64,000 nt of DNA from an uncultured Bacteroides sp. (GTDB taxonomy: Bacteria > Bacteroidota > Bacteroidia > Bacteroidales > UBA932): positions 38,739-102,738 of the forward strand of contig UREV01000005.1 in NCBI GenBank assembly GCA_900546925.1, written 5' to 3'. The position numbers and the translations under genes were made by a program. Below are positions 40,915 through 50,862 of this stretch, one piece after another. The notes beneath the pieces were generated by a model. It saw only the letters and a list, made by a program, of their open reading frames with translations. It was not told the origin of the DNA and did not search any database. The number at the start of each line of letters is the position of its first letter. Positions within the stretch are counted from its first letter, which is position 1.

Positions 40915-43116
40915 ATGGACAAAAAATTCAAAAGAACACTTGTTACCTGTGCGTTGCCGTATGCGAACGGCCCGGTGCACATAGGTCATCTTGCCGGTGT
41001 TTATGTGCCGGCTGATATCTATGTCAGGTATCTCAGAATGCGTGGTGAGGATGTCCTTTATGTTTGCGGAAGTGATGAGCATGGTGTGCCTATTACTATC
41101 GCTGCGAAACGTCAGGGTTGTTCTCCTCAGGATATTGTGGACAAGTATCATAAGGTTATCAAGGATTCGTTCACCGGACTTGGTATCAATTTCGATATTT
41201 ATTCCAGGACGACTTCCAAGGTGCACGAAAAGAATGCTTCGGAGTTTTTCCGCAAGCTTTATGACGATGGAAAGTTCATTACGAAGGAGACTGAGCAGTT
41301 TTTCGATCCGGAGGCTAAGACTTTCCTCGCAGACCGTTATATAACAGGTACTTGCCCTAAGTGCGGCAATCCGAATGCTTATGGCGACCAGTGCGAGAAG
41401 TGCGGAAGTACGCTCAGCCCGGAGGAACTTATCGATCCGAAATCTGCATTGAGCGGAAGCAAGCCGGAGAAGGTGAAGACCAAGCACTGGTACCTGCCTC
41501 TCGACCAGTATGAGCCGTGGCTCCGCGAGTGGATTCTCGAGCAGCACAAGGAGTGGAAGACCAATGTTTATGGTCAATGCAAATCTTGGTTGGATGCTCA
41601 TCTTCAGCCTCGCGCAGTGAGCCGTGACCTGGATTGGGGTGTTCCGGTTCCTGTGGAAGGAGCTGAGGGCAAGGTGCTTTATGTATGGTTCGATGCACCT
41701 ATCGGTTACATTTCCAACACTCAGGAACTTCTTCCGAAGAGTTGGGAGACATGGTGGAAGTCTCAGGATACCAAGCTGGTACACTTTATCGGTAAGGATA
41801 ATATCGTGTTCCACTGTATCGTATTCCCTTCTATGTTGAAGGCTTATGGCGGATATATCCTTCCTGACAATGTGCCTGCAAATGAGTTCCTTAATCTCGA
41901 GGGAGACAAGATTTCCACATCTAAGAACTGGGCTGTTTGGGCTCATGAGTATTTGAAGGAATTCCCTGGAAAGCAGGATGTCATGAGGTATGTGCTTACT
42001 GCCAATGCTCCTGAAACTAAGGACAATGATTTCAGTTGGAAGGATTTCCAGCAGCGTAACAACAGTGAGTTGGTGGCTATTTTCGGAAACTTCGTGAACA
42101 GGGCTATTGTCCTTACTCATAAGTATTTCGAGGGTAAGGTGCCTGCTGTGGGCGAGTTGTTGGATATCGATAAAGAGACATTGGCTCAGGTTCCCGTACT
42201 GAAGGAGTCACTTGCCAAGAATATCGAGACTTATCATTTCCGCGAGGCGTTGAAGGATGCTATGTCTATCGCCCGTCTCGGTAATAAGTATATTTCTGAT
42301 ACTGAGCCTTGGAAGGTGGCCAAGACTGATATGGCACGTACTGCCACTATCTTGAATGTAAGCCTTCAGATTTGCGCTGACTTGGCTATCGCATTCGAGC
42401 CGTTTACTCCGTTCGCTGCAGAGAAACTCCGCAATATGTTGAATGTCAGCTTCTGCGCAGGTGTAGACCATCGTAAGGGTGAGCAGGAGACTGTCAACAC
42501 TTATAAGGAAGGGGAGTGCGCTGCTTTGCACACCGTTTCTGCTCCTGCAGGTGCTGATGTGAAGTCGGTTGTGTCTTCTTGCTCTTGTAAGGGCGTTTGC
42601 CTGAACTGGGATGTTCTCGGCTCTGAGAATCTTCTTCCTGAGGGTCATCAGCTCGGTGCTGCTGAGCTTCTTTTCGCGAAGATCGAGGATGAGGCTATCG
42701 ATGCACAGCTTGCTCGTCTGGATACTATCCGTGCAGCGCGTGAGACTGCAGCTAAAGAAGCTGCTGCCAAGCAGGTTACACCTCAGAAGGATGAGGTGGA
42801 GTTCGATGATTTCGAGAAGATGGATATCCGTACTGCCACTGTTTTGGAGGCGGTCAAGGTTCCTAAGTCTGACAAGTTGTTGAAGCTCACTATCGACACC
42901 GGTATCGACAAGAGGGTCATTGTCTCAGGTATCGCGAAGTTCTATTCTCCTGAGGAGATGGTTGGCAAGCAGATTTGTATTCTCGCCAACCTGAAGCCTC
43001 GTACTATTTTCGGTATCGAATCTAAGGGTATGATTCTCATGGCACGTCAGGGCGACGGCAAGATGCGTTTCATCACCCCTGCCGAGGCGCTCAACAACGG
43101 TGCTGAGATCGGATAG
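40915..43116 (+). CDS. metG: Methionyl-tRNA synthetase
   Basis: The 733-residue class I synthetase shows HIGHLAG after TCALPYANGPV, the zinc knuckle CPKCGNPNAYGDQCEKCG, and KISTSKN in the KMSKS position. The C-terminal EMAPII-like tRNA-binding domain contains FEKMDIRTATVLEAVKVPKSDKLLKL. Between the anticodon-binding helices and LLPEGHQLG there is an insertion of about 45-55 residues (about 515-570) rich in cysteine (ECAAL, SSCSCKGVC), not expected in typical MetG. The rest is normal, so function should be kept. Confidence 0.95.
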   Translation: MDKKFKRTLVTCALPYANGPVHIGHLAGVYVPADIYVRYLRMRGEDVLYVCGSDEHGVPITIAAKRQGCSPQDIVDKYHKVIKDSFTGLGINFDIYSRTTSKVHEKNASEFFRKLYDDGKFITKETEQFFDPEAKTFLADRYITGTCPKCGNPNAYGDQCEKCGSTLSPEELIDPKSALSGSKPEKVKTKHWYLPLDQYEPWLREWILEQHKEWKTNVYGQCKSWLDAHLQPRAVSRDLDWGVPVPVEGAEGKVLYVWFDAPIGYISNTQELLPKSWETWWKSQDTKLVHFIGKDNIVFHCIVFPSMLKAYGGYILPDNVPANEFLNLEGDKISTSKNWAVWAHEYLKEFPGKQDVMRYVLTANAPETKDNDFSWKDFQQRNNSELVAIFGNFVNRAIVLTHKYFEGKVPAVGELLDIDKETLAQVPVLKESLAKNIETYHFREALKDAMSIARLGNKYISDTEPWKVAKTDMARTATILNVSLQICADLAIAFEPFTPFAAEKLRNMLNVSFCAGVDHRKGEQETVNTYKEGECAALHTVSAPAGADVKSVVSSCSCKGVCLNWDVLGSENLLPEGHQLGAAELLFAKIEDEAIDAQLARLDTIRAARETAAKEAAAKQVTPQKDEVEFDDFEKMDIRTATVLEAVKVPKSDKLLKLTIDTGIDKRVIVSGIAKFYSPEEMVGKQICILANLKPRTIFGIESKGMILMARQGDGKMRFITPAEALNNGAEIG

Positions 43117-43140
43117 TTATAGACTATACATATTACAATG

Positions 43141-43172
43141 ACGAGCCCGGCGCAGAAATGCGCCGGGCTCGT
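43141..43172 (+). terminator. Terminator of metG
   Basis: ACGAGCCCGGCGCA and TGCGCCGGGCTCGT form a 14-bp GC-rich stem with a GAAA tetraloop, followed by TGATTTTGTT. It lies 25 bases after the metG stop. The rest of 43173-43407 is AT-rich with no gene. Confidence 0.9.
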
Positions 43173-43337
43173 TGATTTTGTTGCAAATGCAAGGTCATTA
43201 TGTTTGTAATTCTTGAAGAATACGCCGAGGGGGTAATTATCTGTTAACCAATTGTTCTAAAAGGTGTTTTTTCCTATTTATAGGCCGCAAAATGTTCCGA
43301 TTATGCGACAAAAATGGATTATTTCCAAAATTTGTTC

Positions 43338-43345
43338 TAAATTTG
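43338..43345 (+). promoter_or_regulatory. -7 element for the lipoprotein operon
   Basis: TAAATTTG matches TAnnTTTG and lies 62 bases before the first lipoprotein ATG (43408). The -33 position reads TGGA, so the match is partial. Confidence 0.4.
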
Positions 43346-43407
43346 CGCCTTTCGCTTATTTAAGAAAATGCCCGTAGATGGGTCTTGATTGTAACAAATT
43401 AACGAAC

Positions 43408-45612
43408 ATGAAGTATAACAGTTTATTGTCCGTCTGCCTGATGACAGCACTTCTGTTTTCCTGTAAGACCTCTGAGGTGGAGGGAATCGAAGGAACTACT
43501 GAAGTCACATTCTCATTGGCAACCGACGGAACCCACCACAAGGTGAAATCAGAACTTGCCGCGGATTACATTCCGGAGGTCGATGATTTTACCGTTGAGG
43601 TGTTCAAGCAAGAAGGTTCTAAGGATAAACGTCTGTATCGGGACTCATATCCGAATTCCAAGGACAAAGCTATCAAATTAAATGAGGGCTCTTACTATAT
43701 GCTTGCTTATCACGGCAATGCACTTGGTGTGGGCTTCGGAAAAGAGTATGCTTACTTCCAGGCCAAGGAGCCTTTCCAGATCAGCGCGGACCAGCGCAAA
43801 GTCTCCGTTTCCGCTACCGCGAAGCTTTACAATGTAAAGGTGGCCATGAACTATGGCGCGGATCTTCTGAAGGATTATCCTGATTTTCTCATCACACTTG
43901 CTACCGACAAGGAAGGTGCGAAAGGCACACTCTCCTACACTAAGAACGATGCTGCCAAAGAAGGATTTATCCCTGCCGGCACTCTCACATTCACACTCTT
44001 CCAGGACAAGAGCCAGGTGAATGCTACCCCTGACGAGAACGGCAACATTAAGGTGACTGCTTTCCGGAAGACTATCACCGTCGAGCCTAACGATTTCATC
44101 ACATTGACCGTGAACACTAAACCTGCCGAAGGCAAGTTGACCGTCGGCATCGAAATCGACAAGGAGACTGAAACAGTTACTGACAATGTGGAAATCAACA
44201 GCACTTATGTTTCTACCGAAGCCCCGGTAGTCACACTCGGCGACAAACTCGTCTCTGCTCTGAAATTCCATGAGGATGAGGACCTTACTGGCGCTCTCGT
44301 AAGCTTGAAGTCAGCTGCTGGATACTCACACGTATACCTCGATTTCACTTCTCCATATCTTGAGTCCAAAGGTCTCATATCAGGCCTCGACCTTATGAAC
44401 ATGGATGAGGCCACCAAGGCTGAAATGGACAAGCTCGGAATCACCACGACTGAGATGGGTCCGGATGTCAAGTTCGCCGCTGTGGACTTCTCCGGATTGT
44501 CGCAAAAGGTTAAGTACGAGGCTGTTCCGTTCGATGCAACCTTCAAGGTCCGTGTCGTGGACAACAATGACAACACCGTCACCTCCGCCCCATTCACCAT
44601 AAAAATCCAGAAGCTAACGGCTCAGGTCAATGTCGCTGAGGCCAATGCCTTTGCGCGTAGTTTCCGTGGCGTTACGATGACTGTAAACGAAGGAATCGCA
44701 TCCAAATTCGCTTTGCAGTACAGAACTGGAGATGGCGATTGGACTACAGTAAAGCCTGAATCCATTGAAGGTAACACATTGAACTTCGCGAAGATAGGCG
44801 GAAGCCTTCTTCCTGAAACCGCATATCAGTTCCGCTCTATTTACGACAATAACGCGGCTGAAGTATCTGATAATGTGGTTGTTACGACCGAGGCTGCGGC
44901 TCAGGTTCCTAATGCTGGTTTTGAAGATTGGTGTAGTGAGGTGGTTCAGGAGGCGGTAAAAGTGAATATTGTTGAATGGTATCCTAAAAAATTGATTTCT
45001 GATAAAGGTTTTTGGGCTACTAGGAATGATTTGACTACATCGCCGAGATACGATGCTACTAATTTTTATTGCGCGTATTCAGGTACAATTAAGTCTGATA
45101 AGGGGCATAATAATTCTAGTTGCGCGGAAATTAGTACTGTCGGATGGGGAAGAGGAAACACTTTCACTTTATTGGGAGGCCAATGTTCAAATAAAACACC
45201 AGGTATGCTCTTCATTGGAGACTATAATAATACTGAACTATTTGGCAAAGAATTCCATTCTCGCCCTGATGCATTCGAGTTCTATTATAAATTTGCGCCA
45301 GTTAAGAATGAGTCTTTTAAAGCATATATCGTTGTTGAGAATAGGGAAGGAGACAGTAAAACTGAGCTTGGTAGGGGTGAGATACTTAGTAATGTTGAGG
45401 TGAAGGAATTTTCAAAACAGACTGTGAAAGTTACATATTCAAATATTACTAAGATACCTACACATATGTACATCGTTTTCATGTCTAGTTCAGCAGATTC
45501 TCCTTCAGTGAATAGTGTAACGGGAAGCATGGGGGCTTTCTCCGGATATGCTGATTCACGTTATGTAGGTAGCGTACTGACAGTGGATGATGTAAACCTG
45601 ATTTACGAATAA
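43408..45612 (+). CDS. DUF4493/PCMD-type surface lipoprotein
   Basis: From ATG 43408 (MKYNSLLSVCLMTALLFSC) the product has about 734 residues with a lipobox LLFSC. The N-terminal half has the DUF4493-like pattern (IKLNEGSYYMLAYHGNALG, FQISADQRKVSVSATAKLYNVKVAM). A C-terminal domain from about residue 500 starts VPNAGFEDWCSEV and resembles the PCMD putative carbohydrate-binding domain. It is likely exported to the cell surface. Coding from about 44.9 kb is visibly more AT-rich than the 5' part, as if the C-terminal domain came from elsewhere. TTG 43378 upstream is not supported by a signal peptide. Confidence 0.78.
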   Translation: MKYNSLLSVCLMTALLFSCKTSEVEGIEGTTEVTFSLATDGTHHKVKSELAADYIPEVDDFTVEVFKQEGSKDKRLYRDSYPNSKDKAIKLNEGSYYMLAYHGNALGVGFGKEYAYFQAKEPFQISADQRKVSVSATAKLYNVKVAMNYGADLLKDYPDFLITLATDKEGAKGTLSYTKNDAAKEGFIPAGTLTFTLFQDKSQVNATPDENGNIKVTAFRKTITVEPNDFITLTVNTKPAEGKLTVGIEIDKETETVTDNVEINSTYVSTEAPVVTLGDKLVSALKFHEDEDLTGALVSLKSAAGYSHVYLDFTSPYLESKGLISGLDLMNMDEATKAEMDKLGITTTEMGPDVKFAAVDFSGLSQKVKYEAVPFDATFKVRVVDNNDNTVTSAPFTIKIQKLTAQVNVAEANAFARSFRGVTMTVNEGIASKFALQYRTGDGDWTTVKPESIEGNTLNFAKIGGSLLPETAYQFRSIYDNNAAEVSDNVVVTTEAAAQVPNAGFEDWCSEVVQEAVKVNIVEWYPKKLISDKGFWATRNDLTTSPRYDATNFYCAYSGTIKSDKGHNNSSCAEISTVGWGRGNTFTLLGGQCSNKTPGMLFIGDYNNTELFGKEFHSRPDAFEFYYKFAPVKNESFKAYIVVENREGDSKTELGRGEILSNVEVKEFSKQTVKVTYSNITKIPTHMYIVFMSSSADSPSVNSVTGSMGAFSGYADSRYVGSVLTVDDVNLIYE

Positions 45613-45638
45613 TAATTTACCAAGATATAACACATAAT

Positions 45639-46919
45639 ATGAAACGTACATTTATCACTATAATGGCTGCAGCTGCTGTACTTGCGAGCTGCGACAATGC
45701 TGAGGTAGCTGGGCTCAAGGGTAAGGGAACCTTCATGCTCCAGTCTGTAACAGCAAATACAGACCTTAATGATGTCCAGGTTAAGCCTCATGGACTTCCT
45801 TCCGAACTTAATCAGGACAAACTCCTTGCTGCACTCGAACTTACCATCAAGAACAGCGAGGATGCCAACCTCAAGCAGACATATAAATATCTTGATATCG
45901 TAAATAAACCAGTTGAACTTTCTACTGGAAAGTACACAGTATCAGCAGTTTCTACTGATGCGAAGGATGCAGCTTGGGACCAGCCGCTGTTCGCGGGAAG
46001 TACCGATTTCGCTGTTGTTGCCAATGCGGTTTCTCCAGTGAATCTCACATGTTCTATGACCAATGCAGTGGTTTCCATCAAGTGTTCCGATACTTTCAAG
46101 ACTGAAGTCAATGATTATAATATCAAGGTTTCCGACGCTAAGGGAAACTTCCTTACATGGACCAAAGACAATATCGCTGAAGATGGTTACTTCACAGCTA
46201 AGGAACTCACTGTTACCATCGAAGGAAAACGTTCTTTGGATAATTCTACGGCTACGGTAACCGGAACCATCCAGAACATTCAGGCTAAAGACCACATCAC
46301 CCTCAATATTGACGCCAGAGTTACCGGTCAAGTTCAGCAGATCGTTGTGACAGTAGAGACAAAGGTGAATGACAAACCAGTGGATATCTTCGTAGACGGT
46401 TTCGAGGAAATCGAGATTCCAGATCCAAGCCAGCCGGATCCGACTCCTGGCCAGCCGGAAACGCCTGCGGCTCCTACCCTCGAATGGCCTGATAACAAGA
46501 CTTTTGCGACAACTGAATTGGCTGATACAATGAAGATTGATTTGATTGTAAAAGCTCCTGGTAAAATCAAAACTTTCCTCGTTGTAATAGATTCTCCTTC
46601 ACTCGAAACACTTTTGCCTGGAATGACAGGTATTGAGGGTAAAGATGGCTGTACTTTGGATTTGATTAACAATAAAACGCTTATTGCAAACTTCAAAGAA
46701 CTGGAAATTAATCTTCCTACAGGAGATGACCTTAAGGGTCAAACCGAAGTTAATTTCCCATTGTCCTCTTTAGTTCCAATGGTTTATGGTATAGAGGCTA
46801 AGAAACCCCAGCAGGCTGATTCAGACCATAAATTTACTCTCAAACTCACCGATGAGGCGGGACAGGAACTTTCGCAGACATTAGTATTCCATTATACAGC
46901 CAAGGCTGATTCAGAGTAG
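45639..46919 (+). CDS. DUF4493-domain surface lipoprotein
   Basis: The 426-residue protein has a signal peptide ending in the lipobox AVLASC (Cys18). Its DUF4493-like region includes VELSTGKYTVSAVSTD, AAWDQPLFAGSTDFAV and CSMTNAVVSIKCSDTFKTEVNDY. A Pro-rich hinge (PDPSQPDPTPGQPETP) leads to a different C-terminal domain of about 150 residues with no PCMD signature. It lies 26 bases after the first lipoprotein gene and 21 before the third. The ligand is unknown. Confidence 0.78.
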   Translation: MKRTFITIMAAAAVLASCDNAEVAGLKGKGTFMLQSVTANTDLNDVQVKPHGLPSELNQDKLLAALELTIKNSEDANLKQTYKYLDIVNKPVELSTGKYTVSAVSTDAKDAAWDQPLFAGSTDFAVVANAVSPVNLTCSMTNAVVSIKCSDTFKTEVNDYNIKVSDAKGNFLTWTKDNIAEDGYFTAKELTVTIEGKRSLDNSTATVTGTIQNIQAKDHITLNIDARVTGQVQQIVVTVETKVNDKPVDIFVDGFEEIEIPDPSQPDPTPGQPETPAAPTLEWPDNKTFATTELADTMKIDLIVKAPGKIKTFLVVIDSPSLETLLPGMTGIEGKDGCTLDLINNKTLIANFKELEINLPTGDDLKGQTEVNFPLSSLVPMVYGIEAKKPQQADSDHKFTLKLTDEAGQELSQTLVFHYTAKADSE

Positions 46920-46940
46920 TCCATATAAAGGAGAATAAGA

Positions 46941-48719
46941 ATGAGATATAAAAATTATATAGGCATAGGCATCTTTGGGTTGGCATCACTTATTGCATGT
47001 CAACGCGAGACTGTTATGCCTGAAGGATATGGATATTTGACTGCTGCGGTTACGCGTGACAATACCACGATTGACGTGACAACTAAAGCAGGTGAAAATA
47101 CAGATTCGGAGATTACCTTTAAGTTGGATGTGTGCAATGGGACTGAACTGGTTCAGACAATTGCTGACCACAAGACCCTAAGCAGTAATCCACTTCAGCT
47201 CAAGACAGCTAATTATACTGTCAGGGCATCTAACCGTGATGAAGTAGCGGCTATCTTCGACTCTCCACGCTATGCAGGCGAGACTACTATCGAAATCAAG
47301 CCGAATACGACAGTGAATGCAAGCATCAAGTGTTCGCTTTCAGACGTATTGGTGGCACCGACTTTTACAGAGGATTTTACCACCAAACTGAGATCATATA
47401 AATTGACTGTTTCCAATGGTCTGGAAGGAGGTTCTCTTGTCTGGACTTCTGCAGATGCGGGTAAAGTAGGTTACTTTAAAGTATCTGACAAACTCGACTG
47501 GGTGCTAACTATTACCAATAATGCGAACAAGTCCTTTGATATCAAGGGCTCTTACACAAGTGTGAAAGCCAAGCAGAAGTATGCTATGAGTTTCAAACTT
47601 GCTGAGGATGTGAAAGGTGATACCGGCGCCGGTAATTTCAAGGTGGTACTCGATGATTCTGTGAACGACAAAACATTCGATTATAGTCTGGATTTTACTT
47701 CTGCCGAAGCAGAATTAAAGACTGCCGATGTTTGGGCAATGTTTGCAGATCTTTCAGGAGAATATAAGCAAGACGAAGCTCCCGCAGGACTTAATTTCGA
47801 ATATCGCAAGACTGGTTCTAATACTTGGATACCTTTCGCTGGCAAAGTGACTGTAGATGAGGCCAAGAAGAAGTTTTCTGCTAGAATTACAGGTCTTGAA
47901 CCATTAACAAAGTATTCATTCAGAGCTGTTTGTGCAAAAGAAGCGGGAAAGCGTCTATTTAATGTAGAGACTGAATCTGCAGAAGAATTGCATAATATGA
48001 GTTTCGATAATTGGTATATGGCAGGCAGTGCACCGATGCCGAATATTTCTTCTGAATATTCTGTTTGGGATTCCGGAAATCCTGGTTCTGCAAAGTATGG
48101 TATTATACCTACCAAATCAGAAACTGAACACGTGGCTGTCCCTGGCGATGGTAAGAAAGCGGCTCGTCTTGAAAGCCTTGAGGCTCCGTTGGTCGGTTTT
48201 GCTGCAGGTAACATCTTTATAGGTCATTATATTAAAACCACAATTTCGCCTGCCGGAGCTAAACTTGATTGGGGAACACCATTTACCTCACGTCCATTGG
48301 CTTTGAAAGGTTATTTCGATTATACTCCGAAAACGATAGATACATATAAATCTCAGTTCAGTAATCTTAAGGGAAAGTCCGACATGTGTCATATTCAGGT
48401 TTTCCTGACCGACAGAACCGAGATGTATCATATTGATTCCGGAAATAATCAGTTCGTCGATTTGAATGGCGATGATATAATCGCGTATGGCTCTGTAGAG
48501 TCAGATGTTGCTACAAGTACCAAATCAGGTCTTGTTAACGGATATGAACCATTTACAATCAAGCTTGAGTACAGGGATTTGACCCGCAAGCCTAATATGT
48601 TAGTAATCGTCGCTTCTGCAAGTAAGTACGGTGATTACTTTACTGGTGCGATAGGTTCAGTACTTTATATTGACGAGTTCTCATTCGTCTACGATCCTTC
48701 CGAATTGGAAGCCGAGTAG
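46941..48719 (+). CDS. DUF4493/PCMD-type surface lipoprotein
   Basis: The 592-residue protein has a lipobox SLIAC after a short signal peptide. A DUF4493-like region follows (LQLKTANYTVRASNRDEVAAIFDSP, IKCSLSDVLVAPTFTEDF) and then a fibronectin-like stretch (LEPLTKYSFRAVCAKEAG). A PCMD-like C-terminal domain begins LHNMSFDNWYMAG and contains NIFIGHYIKT and the end VLYIDEFSFVYD. Domain order equals that of the first lipoprotein with diverged sequence, so the genes look like duplicated and diversified paralogues. Confidence 0.78.
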   Translation: MRYKNYIGIGIFGLASLIACQRETVMPEGYGYLTAAVTRDNTTIDVTTKAGENTDSEITFKLDVCNGTELVQTIADHKTLSSNPLQLKTANYTVRASNRDEVAAIFDSPRYAGETTIEIKPNTTVNASIKCSLSDVLVAPTFTEDFTTKLRSYKLTVSNGLEGGSLVWTSADAGKVGYFKVSDKLDWVLTITNNANKSFDIKGSYTSVKAKQKYAMSFKLAEDVKGDTGAGNFKVVLDDSVNDKTFDYSLDFTSAEAELKTADVWAMFADLSGEYKQDEAPAGLNFEYRKTGSNTWIPFAGKVTVDEAKKKFSARITGLEPLTKYSFRAVCAKEAGKRLFNVETESAEELHNMSFDNWYMAGSAPMPNISSEYSVWDSGNPGSAKYGIIPTKSETEHVAVPGDGKKAARLESLEAPLVGFAAGNIFIGHYIKTTISPAGAKLDWGTPFTSRPLALKGYFDYTPKTIDTYKSQFSNLKGKSDMCHIQVFLTDRTEMYHIDSGNNQFVDLNGDDIIAYGSVESDVATSTKSGLVNGYEPFTIKLEYRDLTRKPNMLVIVASASKYGDYFTGAIGSVLYIDEFSFVYDPSELEAE

Positions 48720-48737
48720 TCGCATGATGTTTAATAA

Positions 48738-48777
48738 GCAGGTTCCGAAGCCAGATGGTTATGACTTCAGAACCTGC
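48738..48777 (+). terminator. Hairpin between the third and fourth lipoprotein genes
   Basis: GCAGGTTCCGAAG and CTTCAGAACCTGC form a 13-bp stem with one mismatch and a 14-base loop, followed by ATTTGCTT. It may end or attenuate the three-gene transcript before the fourth lipoprotein. Confidence 0.65.
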
Positions 48778-48803
48778 ATTTGCTTAAAAAACCGGAGCCT
48801 ATT

Positions 48804-49463
48804 ATGTTTAAGATAATCAAATACCTTTCCGTCATATCGGCATTGACCCTGACCGCAGCTTGCGATATGGGGAAGAGCTCTTATGAGCTGGAGGTGAAGG
48901 CGGACATTACGGAATTCGAGGTTTACGGGCAGAAGTCGAGCCATATCGACATCGATGAGCGGACGGTGAACGTAGTTCTGAGTGAAGATGTAAAACTGTA
49001 TGATCTGAATATTCACAGGGTGAGGTTTTCGCATTTTGCGCGGTGTGCGGATGTGAATTTAGCGGATGGTAAACCTATCGACCTGTCTTCGCCGGTTTCA
49101 TTTACATTGACCTCGGGCCGAAAGGACTACGTCTGGACGATTATGGCGGAGCAGCCGGTGTCGTATTATGTGCGTTGTGAGGGACAGGTCGGGGATGCTG
49201 CGATCAATGCGGAGGCTCATACGATTTGTGTGACGATTCAGACGACTGGCAGTTCGTATCAGGATAGCCGCATGAAGCTTAAGATATTGGATATGAAGCT
49301 GGGACGTGAGGGATCTCGTGTGGTATCGACTACCGGTTACAAGGAGAGTCCGCAGGAGATTTCCGGTTTTCCGGTGGTATTGGATTGTTTTTTCGAACGC
49401 ACATTTACGGTGGAAGATCATGGTGAGACGGTGGTCTGGACTATGATTACCCTTCCGGCTTAG
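48804..49463 (+). CDS. Lipoprotein of unknown function
   Basis: From ATG 48804 (MFKIIKYLSVISALTLTAAC) the product has about 219 residues with the lipobox LTAAC. The first domain (about 25-110) ends SPVSFTLTSGRKDYVWTIMAEQP, a pattern seen in small Bacteroidales domains (DUF5018-like) that precede PCMD modules. The remainder (about 120-219) has strand-rich YVRCEGQVGDAAINAEAHTICVTIQ. It may pair with the preceding lipoproteins in a surface complex. Family assignment is tentative. Confidence 0.65.
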   Translation: MFKIIKYLSVISALTLTAACDMGKSSYELEVKADITEFEVYGQKSSHIDIDERTVNVVLSEDVKLYDLNIHRVRFSHFARCADVNLADGKPIDLSSPVSFTLTSGRKDYVWTIMAEQPVSYYVRCEGQVGDAAINAEAHTICVTIQTTGSSYQDSRMKLKILDMKLGREGSRVVSTTGYKESPQEISGFPVVLDCFFERTFTVEDHGETVVWTMITLPA

Positions 49464-49518
49464 TACTTTCGCATCTTGCACTATGCTTTAAGTAAAGTAT
49501 TGCCAGGCTTAATAATTA

Positions 49519-49559
49519 CGCCATCCTAAAGTGACCTTCGCGGCGACTTTAGGATGGCG
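49519..49559. terminator. Convergent terminator between lipoproteins and the ser operon
   Basis: CGCCATCCTAAAGT and ACTTTAGGATGGCG form a perfect 14-bp stem around GACCTTCGCGGCG. No strong T-run follows on either side, but its place between convergent genes supports termination. Confidence 0.6.
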
Positions 49560-49605
49560 CATTCAAATATGAGTTTCTTAATTGGTTTCCCGTTTTAAGG
49601 ATTAC

Positions 49606-50850
49606 TTAGTCGAGCTTGTGGATTGCGAGACCGGAACGGAGCTTAGGCTCGAACCATGTCGTCTTAGGAGGCATGATGTTCCCGCTGTCTGCGATGTCTG
49701 TAAGCTGTTTCATGGAAACCGGATACAGTGCGAAAGCTACTTTCATCTCGCCGCTGTCCACACGTCTTGACAACTCCTCGAGTCCGCGGATACCACCGAC
49801 GAAATCGATTCTCTTGTCTGTACGGAGATCCTTGATTCCGAGAATCTTGTCCAATACGAGGTTTGACAGGATAGTCACGTCGAGGACACCGATAGGGTCT
49901 TTGTCGTCGTATCTGCCGGCCTTAGCCTCGAATGAATACCATTTACCTTCGAGATACATGGAGAAGTTGTGCAAATGGTCCGGGTGATAAGGTCCGTCAC
50001 CTTCGAACACTTTCACGTCGAAATCGTTCTCAAGAGCCTTGATGAATTCTTCCGGTGTAAGTCCGTTGAGATCTTTTACTACACGGTTGTAGTCAATGAT
50101 CTTGAGCTGGCTCTCAGGGAAACATACTGACATGAAGTAGTTGTACTCCTCGTTGCCGGTATGATTAGGATTCTCTGCTCTCTTTTCTGCGCCGACACGT
50201 GCAGCAGCTGCTGTACGGTGGTGTCCGTCTGCTACATAGAATGCGTCGATCTTGGTCGTGAAGATCTCAGTGATTCTTGCGATGGTAGCATCGTCATCGA
50301 TTACCCAGAAAGTGTGACCGAAGCCGTGCTCATCTGTGAACGAATACTCAGGTGTTCCTGCAGCGTAGCGGGCTACGATTTCGTTCAACTCCTCGTTATC
50401 TTTGTATGCGAAGAATACAGGCTCGATGTTGGCGTTCTGAATCTTCACATGAATCATACGGTCGTCTTCCTTGTCTTTACGTGTAAGCTCATGCTTCTTT
50501 ATCTTTCCTTCAGAATAGTCATCAGTGTGAGCGCAAAGAACAAGTCCGTACTGTGTGCGGCCGTCCATGGTCTGTGCATATACATAGTAGCAAGGTTTGC
50601 TGTCCTGTACCAACCAGCCTTTAGCCTGCCACTCCTTGAAGTTCTTCACAGCCTCATCGTAAACCTTAGGGTCGTGATCTGGAAGGATAGGATCGAAGTC
50701 GATTTCCGGTTTGGTGATATGCAGAAGGGATTTCTCCCCAGCCATTTCCTTAGCCTCTTCTGAGTTCAGCACGTCGTATGGTGGTGCTGCAACTTCAGTT
50801 ACCAAATTCTTCGGCGGACGAACAGCCGCAAATGGTTTAACTCTTACCAT
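49606..50850 (-). CDS. DUF1015 protein with ParB/SerK-like DGHHR motif
   Basis: The 414-residue protein belongs to DUF1015: it opens VRVKPFAAVRPPK and VAAPPYDVLNSEEA. In the middle it carries FYVADGHHRTAAAARVG (about residue 209). The DGHHR box resembles ParB-fold enzymes such as the serine kinase SerK, where it forms the nucleotide site. It is the last gene of serC-serA-DUF1015, 12 bases after serA. A job in serine or phosphoserine metabolism is suggested by context. The biochemical function is unproven. Confidence 0.85.
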   Translation of the reverse strand: MVRVKPFAAVRPPKNLVTEVAAPPYDVLNSEEAKEMAGEKSLLHITKPEIDFDPILPDHDPKVYDEAVKNFKEWQAKGWLVQDSKPCYYVYAQTMDGRTQYGLVLCAHTDDYSEGKIKKHELTRKDKEDDRMIHVKIQNANIEPVFFAYKDNEELNEIVARYAAGTPEYSFTDEHGFGHTFWVIDDDATIARITEIFTTKIDAFYVADGHHRTAAAARVGAEKRAENPNHTGNEEYNYFMSVCFPESQLKIIDYNRVVKDLNGLTPEEFIKALENDFDVKVFEGDGPYHPDHLHNFSMYLEGKWYSFEAKAGRYDDKDPIGVLDVTILSNLVLDKILGIKDLRTDKRIDFVGGIRGLEELSRRVDSGEMKVAFALYPVSMKQLTDIADSGNIMPPKTTWFEPKLRSGLAIHKLD

Positions 50851-50862
50851 GTCTCTGTCCTA

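Noticed and set aside
40897..42120. 407-residue open frame on the minus strand
   Set aside because: It is a shadow of metG on the opposite strand.
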